Shown here: in pieces, positions 9,996 to 18,799 of the stretch
Position numbering within the stretch: position 1 is the first letter of the stretch
How the letters are laid out: each line of letters opens with the position of its first letter
From: Prevotellaceae bacterium
Lineage (GTDB): Bacteria > Bacteroidota > Bacteroidia > Bacteroidales > UBA932
Length of the DNA stretch: 47,176 bases
NCBI GenBank assembly: GCA_031269545.1
Contig: JAISYZ010000235.1
Span: 1-47,176 of the forward strand
Direction: 5' to 3'
Notes under the pieces: model-generated
Databases searched by the model: none
Told to the model about the DNA's origin: nothing
Seen by the model: the letters and a program-made list of their open reading frames with translations, nothing else
Program-made: the position numbers and the translations under genes

Positions 9996-10221
9996 CTTGC
10001 AAATCTTAATATTAATGTCTTTAATTTTTTGTCATATACTTAGACCAAAACTATAAAAATAAAAGACGGAATTATTATTTGAATCTGCAATTTTCCAAAA
10101 TCAAAATGAAAATTATTACATTTGCCGAAAATAAACATTCTTTTTCATCATTGAATTATTGCTGCAAACATTGAATAATATTTAGATAATAATGAATTTT
10201 GAATTAAATAAACAATATTTT

Positions 10222-10247
10222 TGTAACATTTTCGCTTTATGAACGTC
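10222..10247 (+). promoter_or_regulatory. Candidate ECF-type promoter for the sigma operon
   Basis: TGTAAC (10222-10227) and CGTC (10244-10247) are separated by 16 bp, matching the AAC...CGTC pattern common to many ECF sigma promoters, 40 nt before the sigma factor ATG. This would suit autoregulation; it is a pattern match only. Confidence 0.4.
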
Positions 10248-10287
10248 TTGTACAAAAACGTTATTGTGAAAAGAGATAAAAACAAAT

Positions 10288-10797
10288 ATGACTTCGGAGG
10301 ATTTCAAAAAACAATTTCTACCTCATGCGGAAAAACTTTACGCACTGGCTTTTCGATTGCTTAATAACAAAGATGAGGCTTCGGATGCAGTGCAGGATAC
10401 TTTTCTGAAACTTTGGAACAAACGCAACGAACTTGAAATACAAAATACCGAAGCATTTTGTGTTACTCTTGTGAAAAATATTTGTCTGGATATATTGCGA
10501 AAACGCCGAAAAAATCAATCGCTGTCGAAGATTGAACAGATTGAAAGCGAAAAAACAGCCAACAGACAAATAGAAATACATTACGACTGGTTGCAGATAC
10601 AAAAACTTATAAAACAACTTCCGCAACAGCAGCAACAACTTATTATACTGCGACATGTAAAAGAATATACAATGACTGAAATAGCGCAGCAGACAGGCTT
10701 GAGCGAAGCAAACGTCCGTACAACACTGTCGAGAGCAAGAAAATTGTTACGCGAAAATTTTGAAAAACTAAATAATTATGGATATAAACGAAATTAA
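10288..10797 (+). CDS. ECF-family RNA polymerase sigma factor
   Basis: A 169-aa sigma-70 family protein of the extracytoplasmic function type. Region 2 lies at about 8-70 (YALAFRLLNNKDEASDAVQD, then TFLKLWNKR) and region 4 at about 110-160 (LPQQQQQLIILRHVKEYTM, LSEANVRTTLSRARKLL). There is no region 1.1 or 3. The next gene overlaps its 3' end by 20 nt and encodes a single-pass membrane protein, which is the usual position of a regulator of the sigma factor. An ECF-like promoter lies just upstream. The inducing signal is unknown. Confidence 0.92.
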   Translation: MTSEDFKKQFLPHAEKLYALAFRLLNNKDEASDAVQDTFLKLWNKRNELEIQNTEAFCVTLVKNICLDILRKRRKNQSLSKIEQIESEKTANRQIEIHYDWLQIQKLIKQLPQQQQQLIILRHVKEYTMTEIAQQTGLSEANVRTTLSRARKLLRENFEKLNNYGYKRN

Positions 10798-11272
10798 AAT
10801 ACTACTGCTAAAATTCTACGAAGGCGCAACAACATTGGAAGAAGAAACACTGTTGCAAAAATATTTTGCCGAAAATGACGCCGATATTGAAAAATTTGCA
10901 GCAGAAAAATATTTGTTTGCAAACATCAATCTCGCAGACGACATTGAAATTCCCGCAGATTTAACCGAAAAAATCAGCGCTAAAATTGATGCAGAAACGA
11001 AACGCATACGCAAATATAAACCGACAATTAAATTACGAATTATAAGCGCAGCCGCCTGCATTATTTTGCTAATAGCAATTACTTCAACATTCATAAACAA
11101 TAACGAAGAACCTAAATTTATTGCAAACGTCAATATAAACGAAACGGAAATGCTTGAGATACTTGAACATTCGTTTTCAAAAATATCGAATGTAGTGGAC
11201 GATGCCGTTATCTTACTTGATATTACAGACGAACAGGTATGCGAAATAAACGAAGTTCTGAATAACTTATAA
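10778..11272 (+). CDS. Single-pass membrane protein, possible anti-sigma factor
   Basis: A 164-aa protein overlapping the sigma factor gene by 20 nt, so translation is probably coupled. Residues 1-85 are soluble and acidic (DINEIKILLLKFYEGATTLE), a basic stretch (KRIRKYKPTIKLR) precedes one membrane helix at about 89-106 (IISAAACIILLIAITSTF), and about 57 residues would lie in the periplasm. The N-terminal pattern resembles the short cytoplasmic domain seen in Bacteroidota proteins encoded after ECF sigma genes. No zinc-binding HxxxCxxC motif is present, so it is not a classical ZAS anti-sigma factor. The function is inferred from position and topology. Confidence 0.6.
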   Translation: MDINEIKILLLKFYEGATTLEEETLLQKYFAENDADIEKFAAEKYLFANINLADDIEIPADLTEKISAKIDAETKRIRKYKPTIKLRIISAAACIILLIAITSTFINNNEEPKFIANVNINETEMLEILEHSFSKISNVVDDAVILLDITDEQVCEINEVLNNL

Positions 11273-11302
11273 ATTGAAACTTATAATAAAATCAAAAAAA
11301 AT

Positions 11303-11773
11303 ATGACGAATATTAAAATAAAAAATCTGATACCGCTAATAATATTGATTATAAGCATAAACAGTATATCGGCGCAAACATCATTATATTCGAAATTTTC
11401 GGAAATTGATGGTGTAAAAAGTTATTATATTGCAGATGTAGATAAACTTACAGGCTGTACAGGTTGCGGAGTTTCGGGATATATGGGCGAAAACCTCAAA
11501 CAGCTTCTAACTCCCGAAATTGACTTGAAAAGAATAAAAACAATTACAATTTTAATATCAAATAACAACAAAGCAGTGGCAGAATTGCGCACAGAAGCAA
11601 CAAAAATAACAGAAAGCGGCGATTACGAATTGTTAGTTGTGTATAAAGACAGCAAAGAGAAATCATCAGTGTATAAAAAGAAGCAGGGCAACTGCGAAAT
11701 AATCATAATATCAGATAAATCGGATGAATTTATCTTTAAGCAACTGCTTGGCGATTTCTCAATAAAAAAGTAA
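11303..11773 (+). CDS. Secreted DUF4252-like protein
   Basis: A 156-aa exported protein with a signal peptide ending near SISAQ (about residue 25). The mature part begins SLYSKFSEIDGVKSYYIADV, which resembles the start of DUF4252 proteins of Bacteroidota (a F-x-K-F...G-V pattern). Small DUF4252 genes are commonly found downstream of an ECF sigma gene, as here (30 nt after the membrane partner). A short motif TGCTGCG contributes two Cys after the start region. A role in envelope stress is suggested by context only. Confidence 0.6.
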   Translation: MTNIKIKNLIPLIILIISINSISAQTSLYSKFSEIDGVKSYYIADVDKLTGCTGCGVSGYMGENLKQLLTPEIDLKRIKTITILISNNNKAVAELRTEATKITESGDYELLVVYKDSKEKSSVYKKKQGNCEIIIISDKSDEFIFKQLLGDFSIKK

Positions 11774-11819
11774 TTGTCGAACCTGCCGAAAACAAAAAAA
11801 ATGTTAAATTTTGGGTTAA

Positions 11820-11852
11820 CTTGCTTTAAATAAAAAAAAATATATATTTTTG
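11820..11852 (+). promoter_or_regulatory. Likely promoter of the Cys-rich lipoprotein gene
   Basis: TATTTTTG at 11845-11852 fits the Bacteroidota -7 box; CTTG at 11820-11823 is a near-match to the TTTG -33 box with a 21-bp gap. The ATG follows 46 nt later. Confidence 0.45.
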
Positions 11853-11898
11853 TGCGTTGAATTGAAGTTTAGTATTTTAACCTAAATAAATAAAAAAA

Positions 11899-12582
11899 AT
11901 GATCAAAAAATTGTTTGTCGTTATTACGCTTGCAACAGTTGTAATTGCTTGCGGAGACAAAAAGAAAGACAACACTGATGCGTCAAATTACGTTGGCGTA
12001 GAAGCTTTGGTAGAAAGCGCTGACTCGCTTGTTGCGCTTGATGAAGTAACGCTTGTTGGAAAATTGGGATTGTGTCCTCTTTCCAAAGAAGATGTAGTTT
12101 TAGCAGGTAAAGGAACATTAGTAAAAGTTGTTCCTGCTGAAGGATTTACTGTTGATACGCTTTTATACGGAAAACCTGTTGCTGTTACAGGAAAACTTTC
12201 GGTAGTAGAACTTGATTCTGTTGCTGTTGCTGCTCTCGAAGCAAAACTTGCAGAAGTTAAAGTAGCATGCGAACAGGCAAAAGCAGAAGAAAAAACAGAA
12301 GAAGTGAAAGATGCCGAAGCGCCAGAAGCTAAAGGTTGCTGTGCAAAAAAAGAAGGAAAATCTTGCTGCAGCGCACCAAAAGTTGGCGACAAAGTTTACA
12401 CGGTAACCGTAACGAAAGTTGAAGAATTTGAATGTCCTGAAAAAAGCGACAAATGCTGCAAAAAAGAAGAAGAAAAAGTTGCTGAAGATCAACAACCAAC
12501 AGACGAACAAGTACAGGAAGTAGTTGACAAACAATTACAGGAAGTAGATGACGAACAACCAAAAGAACAAGTAGCAGAATAA
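11899..12582 (+). CDS. Cys-rich, highly charged lipoprotein of unknown function
   Basis: A 227-aa protein with a lipoprotein signal (IKKLFVVITLATVVIACGDK; lipid-attachment Cys18). Residues about 30-120 form a compact region with LVGKLGLCPLSKEDVVLAG and GKPVAVTGKLSVVEL, resembling an OB-like fold. A Lys/Glu-rich arm follows with three Cys pairs (GCCAKKEGKSCCSA and DKCCKKEE). The tail is Gln/Glu/Val rich and very acidic. I do not recognise a family. The paired Cys could bind metal or form disulfides. It stands alone between its own promoter and a strong terminator. The long open frames on the opposite strand are side-effects of its GAA/AAA/GTT-rich codon use. Confidence 0.75.
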   Translation: MIKKLFVVITLATVVIACGDKKKDNTDASNYVGVEALVESADSLVALDEVTLVGKLGLCPLSKEDVVLAGKGTLVKVVPAEGFTVDTLLYGKPVAVTGKLSVVELDSVAVAALEAKLAEVKVACEQAKAEEKTEEVKDAEAPEAKGCCAKKEGKSCCSAPKVGDKVYTVTVTKVEEFECPEKSDKCCKKEEEKVAEDQQPTDEQVQEVVDKQLQEVDDEQPKEQVAE

Positions 12583-12615
12583 TAAAGTTTTTCATAATTC
12601 AATGATTTTAATGTG

Positions 12616-12648
12616 AAAGGATGCTTAAAATTTAAGTATCCTTTTTTA
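12616..12648 (+). terminator. Rho-independent terminator of the lipoprotein gene
   Basis: The stem AAGGATGCTTAAA / TTTAAGTATCCTT is followed by a run of T (CCTTTTTTATTTTA), 34 nt after the stop codon. Confidence 0.85.
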
Positions 12649-12766
12649 TTTTATCATTGCGTGATACCAAAACGGCATCAAAAGAGCCTGACATATCAGT
12701 AATAATAAATTTATATAAATTGCATTTTGACAGCAGTTTGGTATTAGCCAACAAATGCTTTGAAAA

Positions 12767-12828
12767 TGTCCCTGACGGGGACAACAAGCATCATCAAACC
12801 TGACAGGTTTCCGAAACCTGTTAGGTTT
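12767..12828 (-). repeat. Partial copy of the palindromic repeat
   Basis: It holds one TGTCCCTGACGGGGACA hairpin (12767-12783) and the doubled AACCTGACAGGTT palindrome (12796-12828). Read on the minus strand, the order and spacing match the left end of the full copies at 7437 and 30252. The 152-bp core is missing. Confidence 0.7.
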
Positions 12829-13335
12829 GATGATGTCTGCTTATTAATTTTTGTGTCTTAAAATATTGCTTTTTAGGACTGAATATATAGTTGATTATAA
12901 AAGAACTGTCAACTGTTTTGCCTAATTATTTTGAGATATATATTGAATTTTAACCAGACATATTTTCGCTGGCAAAATAAACAACTTGTAAATATGCTAA
13001 ATTTATGTTCCATTCATTGCCCAGCCTGCCTGAAAATAACCTGCAAAAGTTGAATATAATATTTTTTTGAAAATATAAATCATCGTATATCAGAGTGTTA
13101 CTTATTGTTGATTTTTTTTATTTTAACTTATCATATTGCTATTATTACATTTTATAGGCATAAAAAGCACAAATAATAAACTATTATAGACATAAAACTT
13201 TCAAATTTTAATTTTTAACACTCGCTTAAAAATATTTTGTCCTATAATTTATATTATCGGCGCACTTAAATATAAGTATATCAGCAATATCAATAATTTT
13301 ATTTTTACATTCCTAAAAAAAAACGATTATTTCGA
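12829..13335. other. AT-rich spacer before the SusC gene
   Basis: About 500 bases without a convincing gene, repeat or RNA. I see nothing here beyond AT-rich sequence. Confidence 0.55.
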
Positions 13336-13365
13336 TTTGTAACTAATTAAAATACGTTAACTTTG
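13336..13365 (+). promoter_or_regulatory. Promoter of the SusC/SusD operon
   Basis: TTTG at 13336-13339 and TAACTTTG at 13358-13365 match the Bacteroidota -33 and -7 boxes with an 18-bp gap. The implied leader is about 58 nt. No anti-sigma/sigma or hybrid two-component regulator gene is next to the cluster. Confidence 0.65.
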
Positions 13366-13429
13366 CAATCGATTATGAATATAATATAAATTATAGGACA
13401 AAAAACAAATTAATGTAAAACAAATAAGT

Positions 13430-16400
13430 ATGAAGAAATTTTTAATTTTTTTCACTGTCTGTTTACTGTTTGGTGTTTCTGCATCGGCTCAGACAAAGAC
13501 GGTAACAGGCACGGTAATTAGCGGGGATGATAAATTGGGCATTCCCGGAGCAACGATTTTGGTTAATGAAACCAAAAAAGGAATTGCGGCTGACATTGAT
13601 GGAAAATATTCTGTTCAAGTTGCAAAAGGTCAGACATTGGTATTTTCGGCAATTGGCTACGAAGAGCAGTCGGTTGTTGTAGGAGATGACAATCAGATTA
13701 ACGTTATATTATCGGTAGGCACTACCGTATTGAGCGAATCAGTGGTTGTCGGTTATGGTATTCAAAGAAAAGAAAATCTAACAGGCGCGGTAGCTTCTGT
13801 TAACGTAGAAAAGACATTGGCAAGCCGTCCCATTGCAGATGTTGGGCGCGGACTGCAAGGCGCAGTACCGGGGCTTACCATACGGCTGCAAAGCGGCGAA
13901 GTAGGTTCAGATCCTATTATGCGTATTCGCGGACACAGTAATTCACCTAACGGACTAAAAGACAGTCCTCTTTTGCTTGTTGATAACGTAGAAATACCGA
14001 GTATTCAGATGTTGAATCCTGCCGATATAGAATCAATATCTGTATTGAAAGATGCCGCATCTGCTTCTATTTACGGGTCGAAAGCAGCAATGGGAGTTAT
14101 ATTAATAACTACCAAAAAAGGATCAAAAAAAGAATCAATAAGAGTAACCCTTGATTCTAATTTAGGTTGGGAAAATCCCACAAGAAGAATTGAAATGGGA
14201 GGAATAGATGCTATTGAATATTCATTGCTTGCGGCAGAACGCGTTGGCAGTAGCAGTACCGGATTGTATTGGAAAATTGACAGGACAAGTTTCGAAAGAT
14301 CTAAAGAATGGATGACTAAATACGGAGGAACAATTAAATATACAGACCCAATGGTTTATAATCGCGACTGGTATATGAGCGGCACCAATATGATGGGCGT
14401 ACGCATATATGATCCTTACGAAGCTATGGTAAGAGAATGGGCGCCATCAACAAACAACTCTCTTTCGGTTGACGGACTTAGCGGTAAAACATCTTATCAT
14501 TTAGGCATAGGATATGTCAGGGAAACAGGAATGTTGAAACCCGCAAAAAAAGATGATTTTACTCGATATAATTTAAACTTGAACATATCAACAGAAATAA
14601 ATAAATTTCTTACTGTTCGCGGCGGAGTTATGTATTCAGACAGAAACAAACGTTATCCAGCAGTGGATGCAACTGTTGCCGACCCTTGGTATTATTTGTA
14701 TAGATGGAGTCCTGTGTGGCCTGTTGGAGTTCAAGAAAATGGACAGGAAATGAGAGGACCTTACAACGAAGTAAAGAATACTATTACTTCAAATCAACAA
14801 CATATTTACTATAGCGTAAACTTGGGCGCAACTGTTAATTTTACAAAAGATTGGGATTTCAGAGTAGATTACACTCATTATGTAGAAAACAGAAGTTATA
14901 ACTTTGCTATTCCTAAATTTACTGCATTAGACTCATGGGGAACTCTTGCGGCGCCTACAATATTGACAGATGCAAACGGCGATGCAATATATGTTGACGC
15001 CGACGGTAATCCTCTTGAAGATGGAGGTGACATTGCTTACCGCTTACAGGAAATAACTTACAATCCTCCCGGCGGAACAAATCCTGAACCTTATATCAGA
15101 AAAACAAGGAGAGAAACATACGACAATACATTTAACGCTTATTCTAATTATAGATTGTATTTGGATTCTGAACAACAACATAAATTTGACCTTATGCTGG
15201 GGACAAGCGTTCATACCAATGAATGGAACGAAATGATTGTTTCTAAAAGCAATTTGGCTGACTTCGAAAATCCTCAATTCAATTTTGCTTATGCAGATTA
15301 TCCCGGTTTAACAAGTAGCGCAAACTGGAGCGCTGAAGTAGGCTTTTTCGGTCGTCTCAAATATGCGTTTAACAACAAATACTTAGTAGAATTTAATCTG
15401 CGCCGTGATGGATCCTCTGTATTTCCCAAAAATCTTAAATGGAAATGGTATCCTTCATTCTCGGCAGGATGGGTTATTACAAATGAATCCTTTATGGAAA
15501 ACATAAAATCGGTATTGAACTTTGCAAAATTGAGAGCATCTTGGGGTTCTTTGGGAGATGCGTCCATATCCAACAGTGTTTATGTACCTACACTGTCTTA
15601 CAGTCAATCATATTGGATGTACAGCGATGGTGTAAGATATAATGTATATGGAACCCCCGGAGCAATTGACAAAACAGTTACATGGCAAAGTATTGAGTCA
15701 TTGGATTTGGGTTTGGAATTACGCTTTTTGAAAGACAAATTAGGGCTTACATTCGACTGGTTTCAGAAATATACCCGTGATATGATTATTGGAGCCGATA
15801 CACGAACATATACATTCGGAACAGCCGTTCCTCTTGGAAATCATGGTGAAATGAGAACTCGCGGTTGGGAACTTTCATTAGATTTTCATCACCGTTTTGA
15901 AAATGGGCTTGGTATTAGCGCTACAGCATCTTTATCTGATGCAACAGGTGTCTGCATCAAAGCTGCCGATTATTTAACCCCTTGGGAAAACAGAGGCATT
16001 GGTTCAAATTGGGTAACAGGCGCTCGTTATGGTGATATCTGGGGTTATGTAACCGACAGACTGTATCAAGCAAATGATTTTGTTTATGAGGCTGATGGTA
16101 AAACAATAAAACAGGTAGTTATAATTATTGATGGAGTTCCTCGAACAACAAATATGCTGGCTGGTAACAATCCTAACTATCAGGCTCGCCTCGAAGGAGG
16201 CAGATTTTTATTTGGACCTGGAGATGTAAAATATGTCGATTTGAACGGAGATGGATACATTACTCCCGGATTAGGTACATTTGGCGATCCCGGCGATAGA
16301 AAAGTAATAGGAAACTCAACACCGCGCTATGAATATGGTTTTACTTTAAACGCTGACTGGAAAGGTTTCGACCTTTCAGTATTTATACAGGGAGTAGGAA

Positions 16401-16867
16401 GCCGCGATATGGTTGGCGATGGTAATCTTGTTGTTCCGGGATATAATACATCGGAAGGAGCAATGTCGCAGGCTATTGCAGGTAATTTCTGGAAAGAAGA
16501 TCGCACAGACGCATTCTATCCCCGTCCATGGAACCTCGGAGGCACAGCAGCCTCAAATGTTAACAGTTTTAATTATCAGATACAGACACGTTTCTTGCTT
16601 AACATGGCTTATACACGCATTAAGAATATAACATTTGGCTATACCTTACCTTCCCAAATAGTAAAAAAACTATTGATAAACAAAGCACGTTTTTATGTAT
16701 CTCTTGAAAATTTCTTTACCTTCGACCACTTAAACGGTTTGCCTATAGATGTAGAAGAAGTATCGGGTTATTCTATGTTTAATACAAGTAATTACAACTA
16801 CAATCGTACAGGTATGGGTACACCAACACATAAAACTGTTTCTGTTGGAATTAATTTAACATTTTAA
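13430..16867 (+). CDS. SusC/RagA-family TonB-dependent outer-membrane transporter
   Basis: A 1145-aa outer-membrane importer that, with the SusD lipoprotein, takes up oligomers using TonB energy. It has a signal peptide at 1-21 (ending GVSASAQ), a carboxypeptidase-regulatory-like domain at about 25-105 (VTGTVISGDDKLGIPGATIL), the SusC signature SESVVVGYGIQRKENLTGAV, a plug (RPIADVGRGLQGAVPGL, VLKDAASASIYGSKAAMGV) and a C-terminal barrel ending in Phe (GINLTF). Length and order are typical. The SusD gene follows after 19 nt. The ligand is not readable from the sequence; the downstream enzymes suggest a cell-wall glycan. Confidence 0.96.
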   Translation: MKKFLIFFTVCLLFGVSASAQTKTVTGTVISGDDKLGIPGATILVNETKKGIAADIDGKYSVQVAKGQTLVFSAIGYEEQSVVVGDDNQINVILSVGTTVLSESVVVGYGIQRKENLTGAVASVNVEKTLASRPIADVGRGLQGAVPGLTIRLQSGEVGSDPIMRIRGHSNSPNGLKDSPLLLVDNVEIPSIQMLNPADIESISVLKDAASASIYGSKAAMGVILITTKKGSKKESIRVTLDSNLGWENPTRRIEMGGIDAIEYSLLAAERVGSSSTGLYWKIDRTSFERSKEWMTKYGGTIKYTDPMVYNRDWYMSGTNMMGVRIYDPYEAMVREWAPSTNNSLSVDGLSGKTSYHLGIGYVRETGMLKPAKKDDFTRYNLNLNISTEINKFLTVRGGVMYSDRNKRYPAVDATVADPWYYLYRWSPVWPVGVQENGQEMRGPYNEVKNTITSNQQHIYYSVNLGATVNFTKDWDFRVDYTHYVENRSYNFAIPKFTALDSWGTLAAPTILTDANGDAIYVDADGNPLEDGGDIAYRLQEITYNPPGGTNPEPYIRKTRRETYDNTFNAYSNYRLYLDSEQQHKFDLMLGTSVHTNEWNEMIVSKSNLADFENPQFNFAYADYPGLTSSANWSAEVGFFGRLKYAFNNKYLVEFNLRRDGSSVFPKNLKWKWYPSFSAGWVITNESFMENIKSVLNFAKLRASWGSLGDASISNSVYVPTLSYSQSYWMYSDGVRYNVYGTPGAIDKTVTWQSIESLDLGLELRFLKDKLGLTFDWFQKYTRDMIIGADTRTYTFGTAVPLGNHGEMRTRGWELSLDFHHRFENGLGISATASLSDATGVCIKAADYLTPWENRGIGSNWVTGARYGDIWGYVTDRLYQANDFVYEADGKTIKQVVIIIDGVPRTTNMLAGNNPNYQARLEGGRFLFGPGDVKYVDLNGDGYITPGLGTFGDPGDRKVIGNSTPRYEYGFTLNADWKGFDLSVFIQGVGSRDMVGDGNLVVPGYNTSEGAMSQAIAGNFWKEDRTDAFYPRPWNLGGTAASNVNSFNYQIQTRFLLNMAYTRIKNITFGYTLPSQIVKKLLINKARFYVSLENFFTFDHLNGLPIDVEEVSGYSMFNTSNYNYNRTGMGTPTHKTVSVGINLTF

Positions 16868-16886
16868 ACTTTTAAAAATAAAAAAT

Positions 16887-18764
16887 ATGAAATCAAAAAT
16901 AATAATATTTATTTCCGCAATCTTATTAATATTTACGAGTTGCGAAGACTTACTTGACCGCCCTCAATTAACATCGAAAACCGATGAAAATTTTTGGAAA
17001 AGCGAAACAGATTTGCGTTATTATTGCAATGAGTATTACGCTTATTTTTTTGTTGGTTACTCGGTAGCATGGGGAGGCTCATACATAAGTATGGCTCCTA
17101 TGACAGGTTTTCTTACCAATGATGATATTATGGTAAATGGAACTCAACGCGACTTGGAAGTTACTATTCCAAGCAGTCGTGGCACTACATCAATGACCTC
17201 CGATATTTTTTTAGAATCATATACCGGACCTAATTGGAATTTTTCATGGATTCGCAAATCAAATTTAATGATAAATCGCATTAATACCCGTATGGGATCT
17301 TTATCTGCTGAAGTAAAAAATCACTGGCTTGGTATTGCACGTTTTTTCAGAGGTATGGAATATGCCAATCTGGTTAGAGTATTCGGCGATGTTCCTTTCT
17401 ACAACAAAGAATTAGACTACAACGATTTGAATGACATTTATAAGCCTCGTGATACACGTAATCTGGTAATGGACTCTGTGTATAATGATTTAAAATTCGC
17501 TTTTACCAATGTTAGACTTCTTGACAATAGTAAAGTGCAAAATGTAAACCGTTATATTGTTGCTGCTTATATTAGCAGATTAATGTTGTGCGAAGGAACT
17601 TGGCAAAAATATTACTACAATAATCCTGAAAGAGCAAAGAAATTTTTGGAATTTGCAGTAGAAGCAGGCAATTTTATTATAAACAGCGAAAAATACAGCA
17701 TTAGTGAAGATTACCGCTCACTGTTCGGAAGCGATGATTTAAGCGGAAGCAAAGAATGTATTTTATTTCGTACCTATGCCTTCGCACCACCGGCAGATAG
17801 TCGTCATTGCGTTGCTACATACTGCAATATGCGCGAAGGTATGTCGGCAAATGCTAATCTTAATTTTGTAAAAGCCTTTATTTGTCAGGATGGACAAACA
17901 TATCAATCTTCCACACTTACAAATGCAAACAAATTCGACATAGAAAATTTGGTTAAAACGCGCGACCCGCGTTTTGAGGCAACATTCTGGAATAAAGCAA
18001 CTCCAAAAGCTACATCTGCGGCTTTATATACATGTAAATTCATAGATAGAGCAGGTCCGGAAATAGGCGTAAGCACAGCGACTTTACCCGATAAGTATGG
18101 AACTAATCACAATGAAAATGATGCTCCTGTAATGCGTTATGCCGAAGTATTGTTAAACTGGATTGAAGCAAAAGCAGAACTTGAAACACTTGGAGGCGCT
18201 GTTGTTAGTCAGGATGATATAGATATATCTGTAAACGCAATACGCAACAGACCTCTTGCATCCGAAGCAATCGCAAAAGGAATTCAAAAAACAGCGCCGA
18301 TGGACTTGGCAAACTTGCCTAATGATCCCGACCGCGACCAGAGCGTACCCGCTTTGATTTGGGAAATTCGCCGCGAACGCCGTATGGAATTATTCTGGGA
18401 ATATTCGCGTCTTGTAGATTTACGCCGCTGGAAAAAATTGAATTATATGGACGAAACCCAAAATCCTGACTTATTGATGGGAATTTGGGTTGATGTTCCC
18501 AGCGAATTGCCTGATGAAATACGAGTCGATAATTCTGGAAAACTGGCTGTTGTAAATGCAGCAGGAGAAAAAATCGTTTACGATGGAACTAATGCTTCTG
18601 AAATGGTTGGATACTACAGTCCAGCTACAGTTAAGGAACGTACCAGAAAATTCTTAAATATATCAGGAATCAATATTTATCTTGCTCCTGTTGGCGAAAT
18701 ACAAATAGACAGTTATAAAACCAAAGGTTATGAACTTAAACAGACAGAAGGATGGGGGAATTAA
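16887..18764 (+). CDS. SusD/RagB-family surface lipoprotein
   Basis: A 625-aa lid protein for the SusC transporter. It has a lipoprotein signal (LLIFTSCEDLLDRPQ, Cys19) and SusD features: RINTRMGSLSAEVKNHWLG, then ARFFRGMEYANLVRVFGDVP, and late in the protein the typical WEIRRERRMELFWEYSRLVD and LRRWKKLN. It binds the ligand at the surface. It is in an operon with SusC. Its 3' end is followed after 35 nt by the true start of the next lipoprotein gene. Confidence 0.95.
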   Translation: MKSKIIIFISAILLIFTSCEDLLDRPQLTSKTDENFWKSETDLRYYCNEYYAYFFVGYSVAWGGSYISMAPMTGFLTNDDIMVNGTQRDLEVTIPSSRGTTSMTSDIFLESYTGPNWNFSWIRKSNLMINRINTRMGSLSAEVKNHWLGIARFFRGMEYANLVRVFGDVPFYNKELDYNDLNDIYKPRDTRNLVMDSVYNDLKFAFTNVRLLDNSKVQNVNRYIVAAYISRLMLCEGTWQKYYYNNPERAKKFLEFAVEAGNFIINSEKYSISEDYRSLFGSDDLSGSKECILFRTYAFAPPADSRHCVATYCNMREGMSANANLNFVKAFICQDGQTYQSSTLTNANKFDIENLVKTRDPRFEATFWNKATPKATSAALYTCKFIDRAGPEIGVSTATLPDKYGTNHNENDAPVMRYAEVLLNWIEAKAELETLGGAVVSQDDIDISVNAIRNRPLASEAIAKGIQKTAPMDLANLPNDPDRDQSVPALIWEIRRERRMELFWEYSRLVDLRRWKKLNYMDETQNPDLLMGIWVDVPSELPDEIRVDNSGKLAVVNAAGEKIVYDGTNASEMVGYYSPATVKERTRKFLNISGINIYLAPVGEIQIDSYKTKGYELKQTEGWGN

Positions 18765-18799
18765 TTAAATATTTCACTAATTTTATTAAAATTTTAAAT

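Noticed and set aside
11924..12595. Several long open frames on the minus strand opposite the Cys-rich lipoprotein gene
   Set aside because: They arise from its skewed codon use (GAA, AAA, GTT), have no plausible start context, and give Phe/Leu/Cys-rich nonsense sequences.
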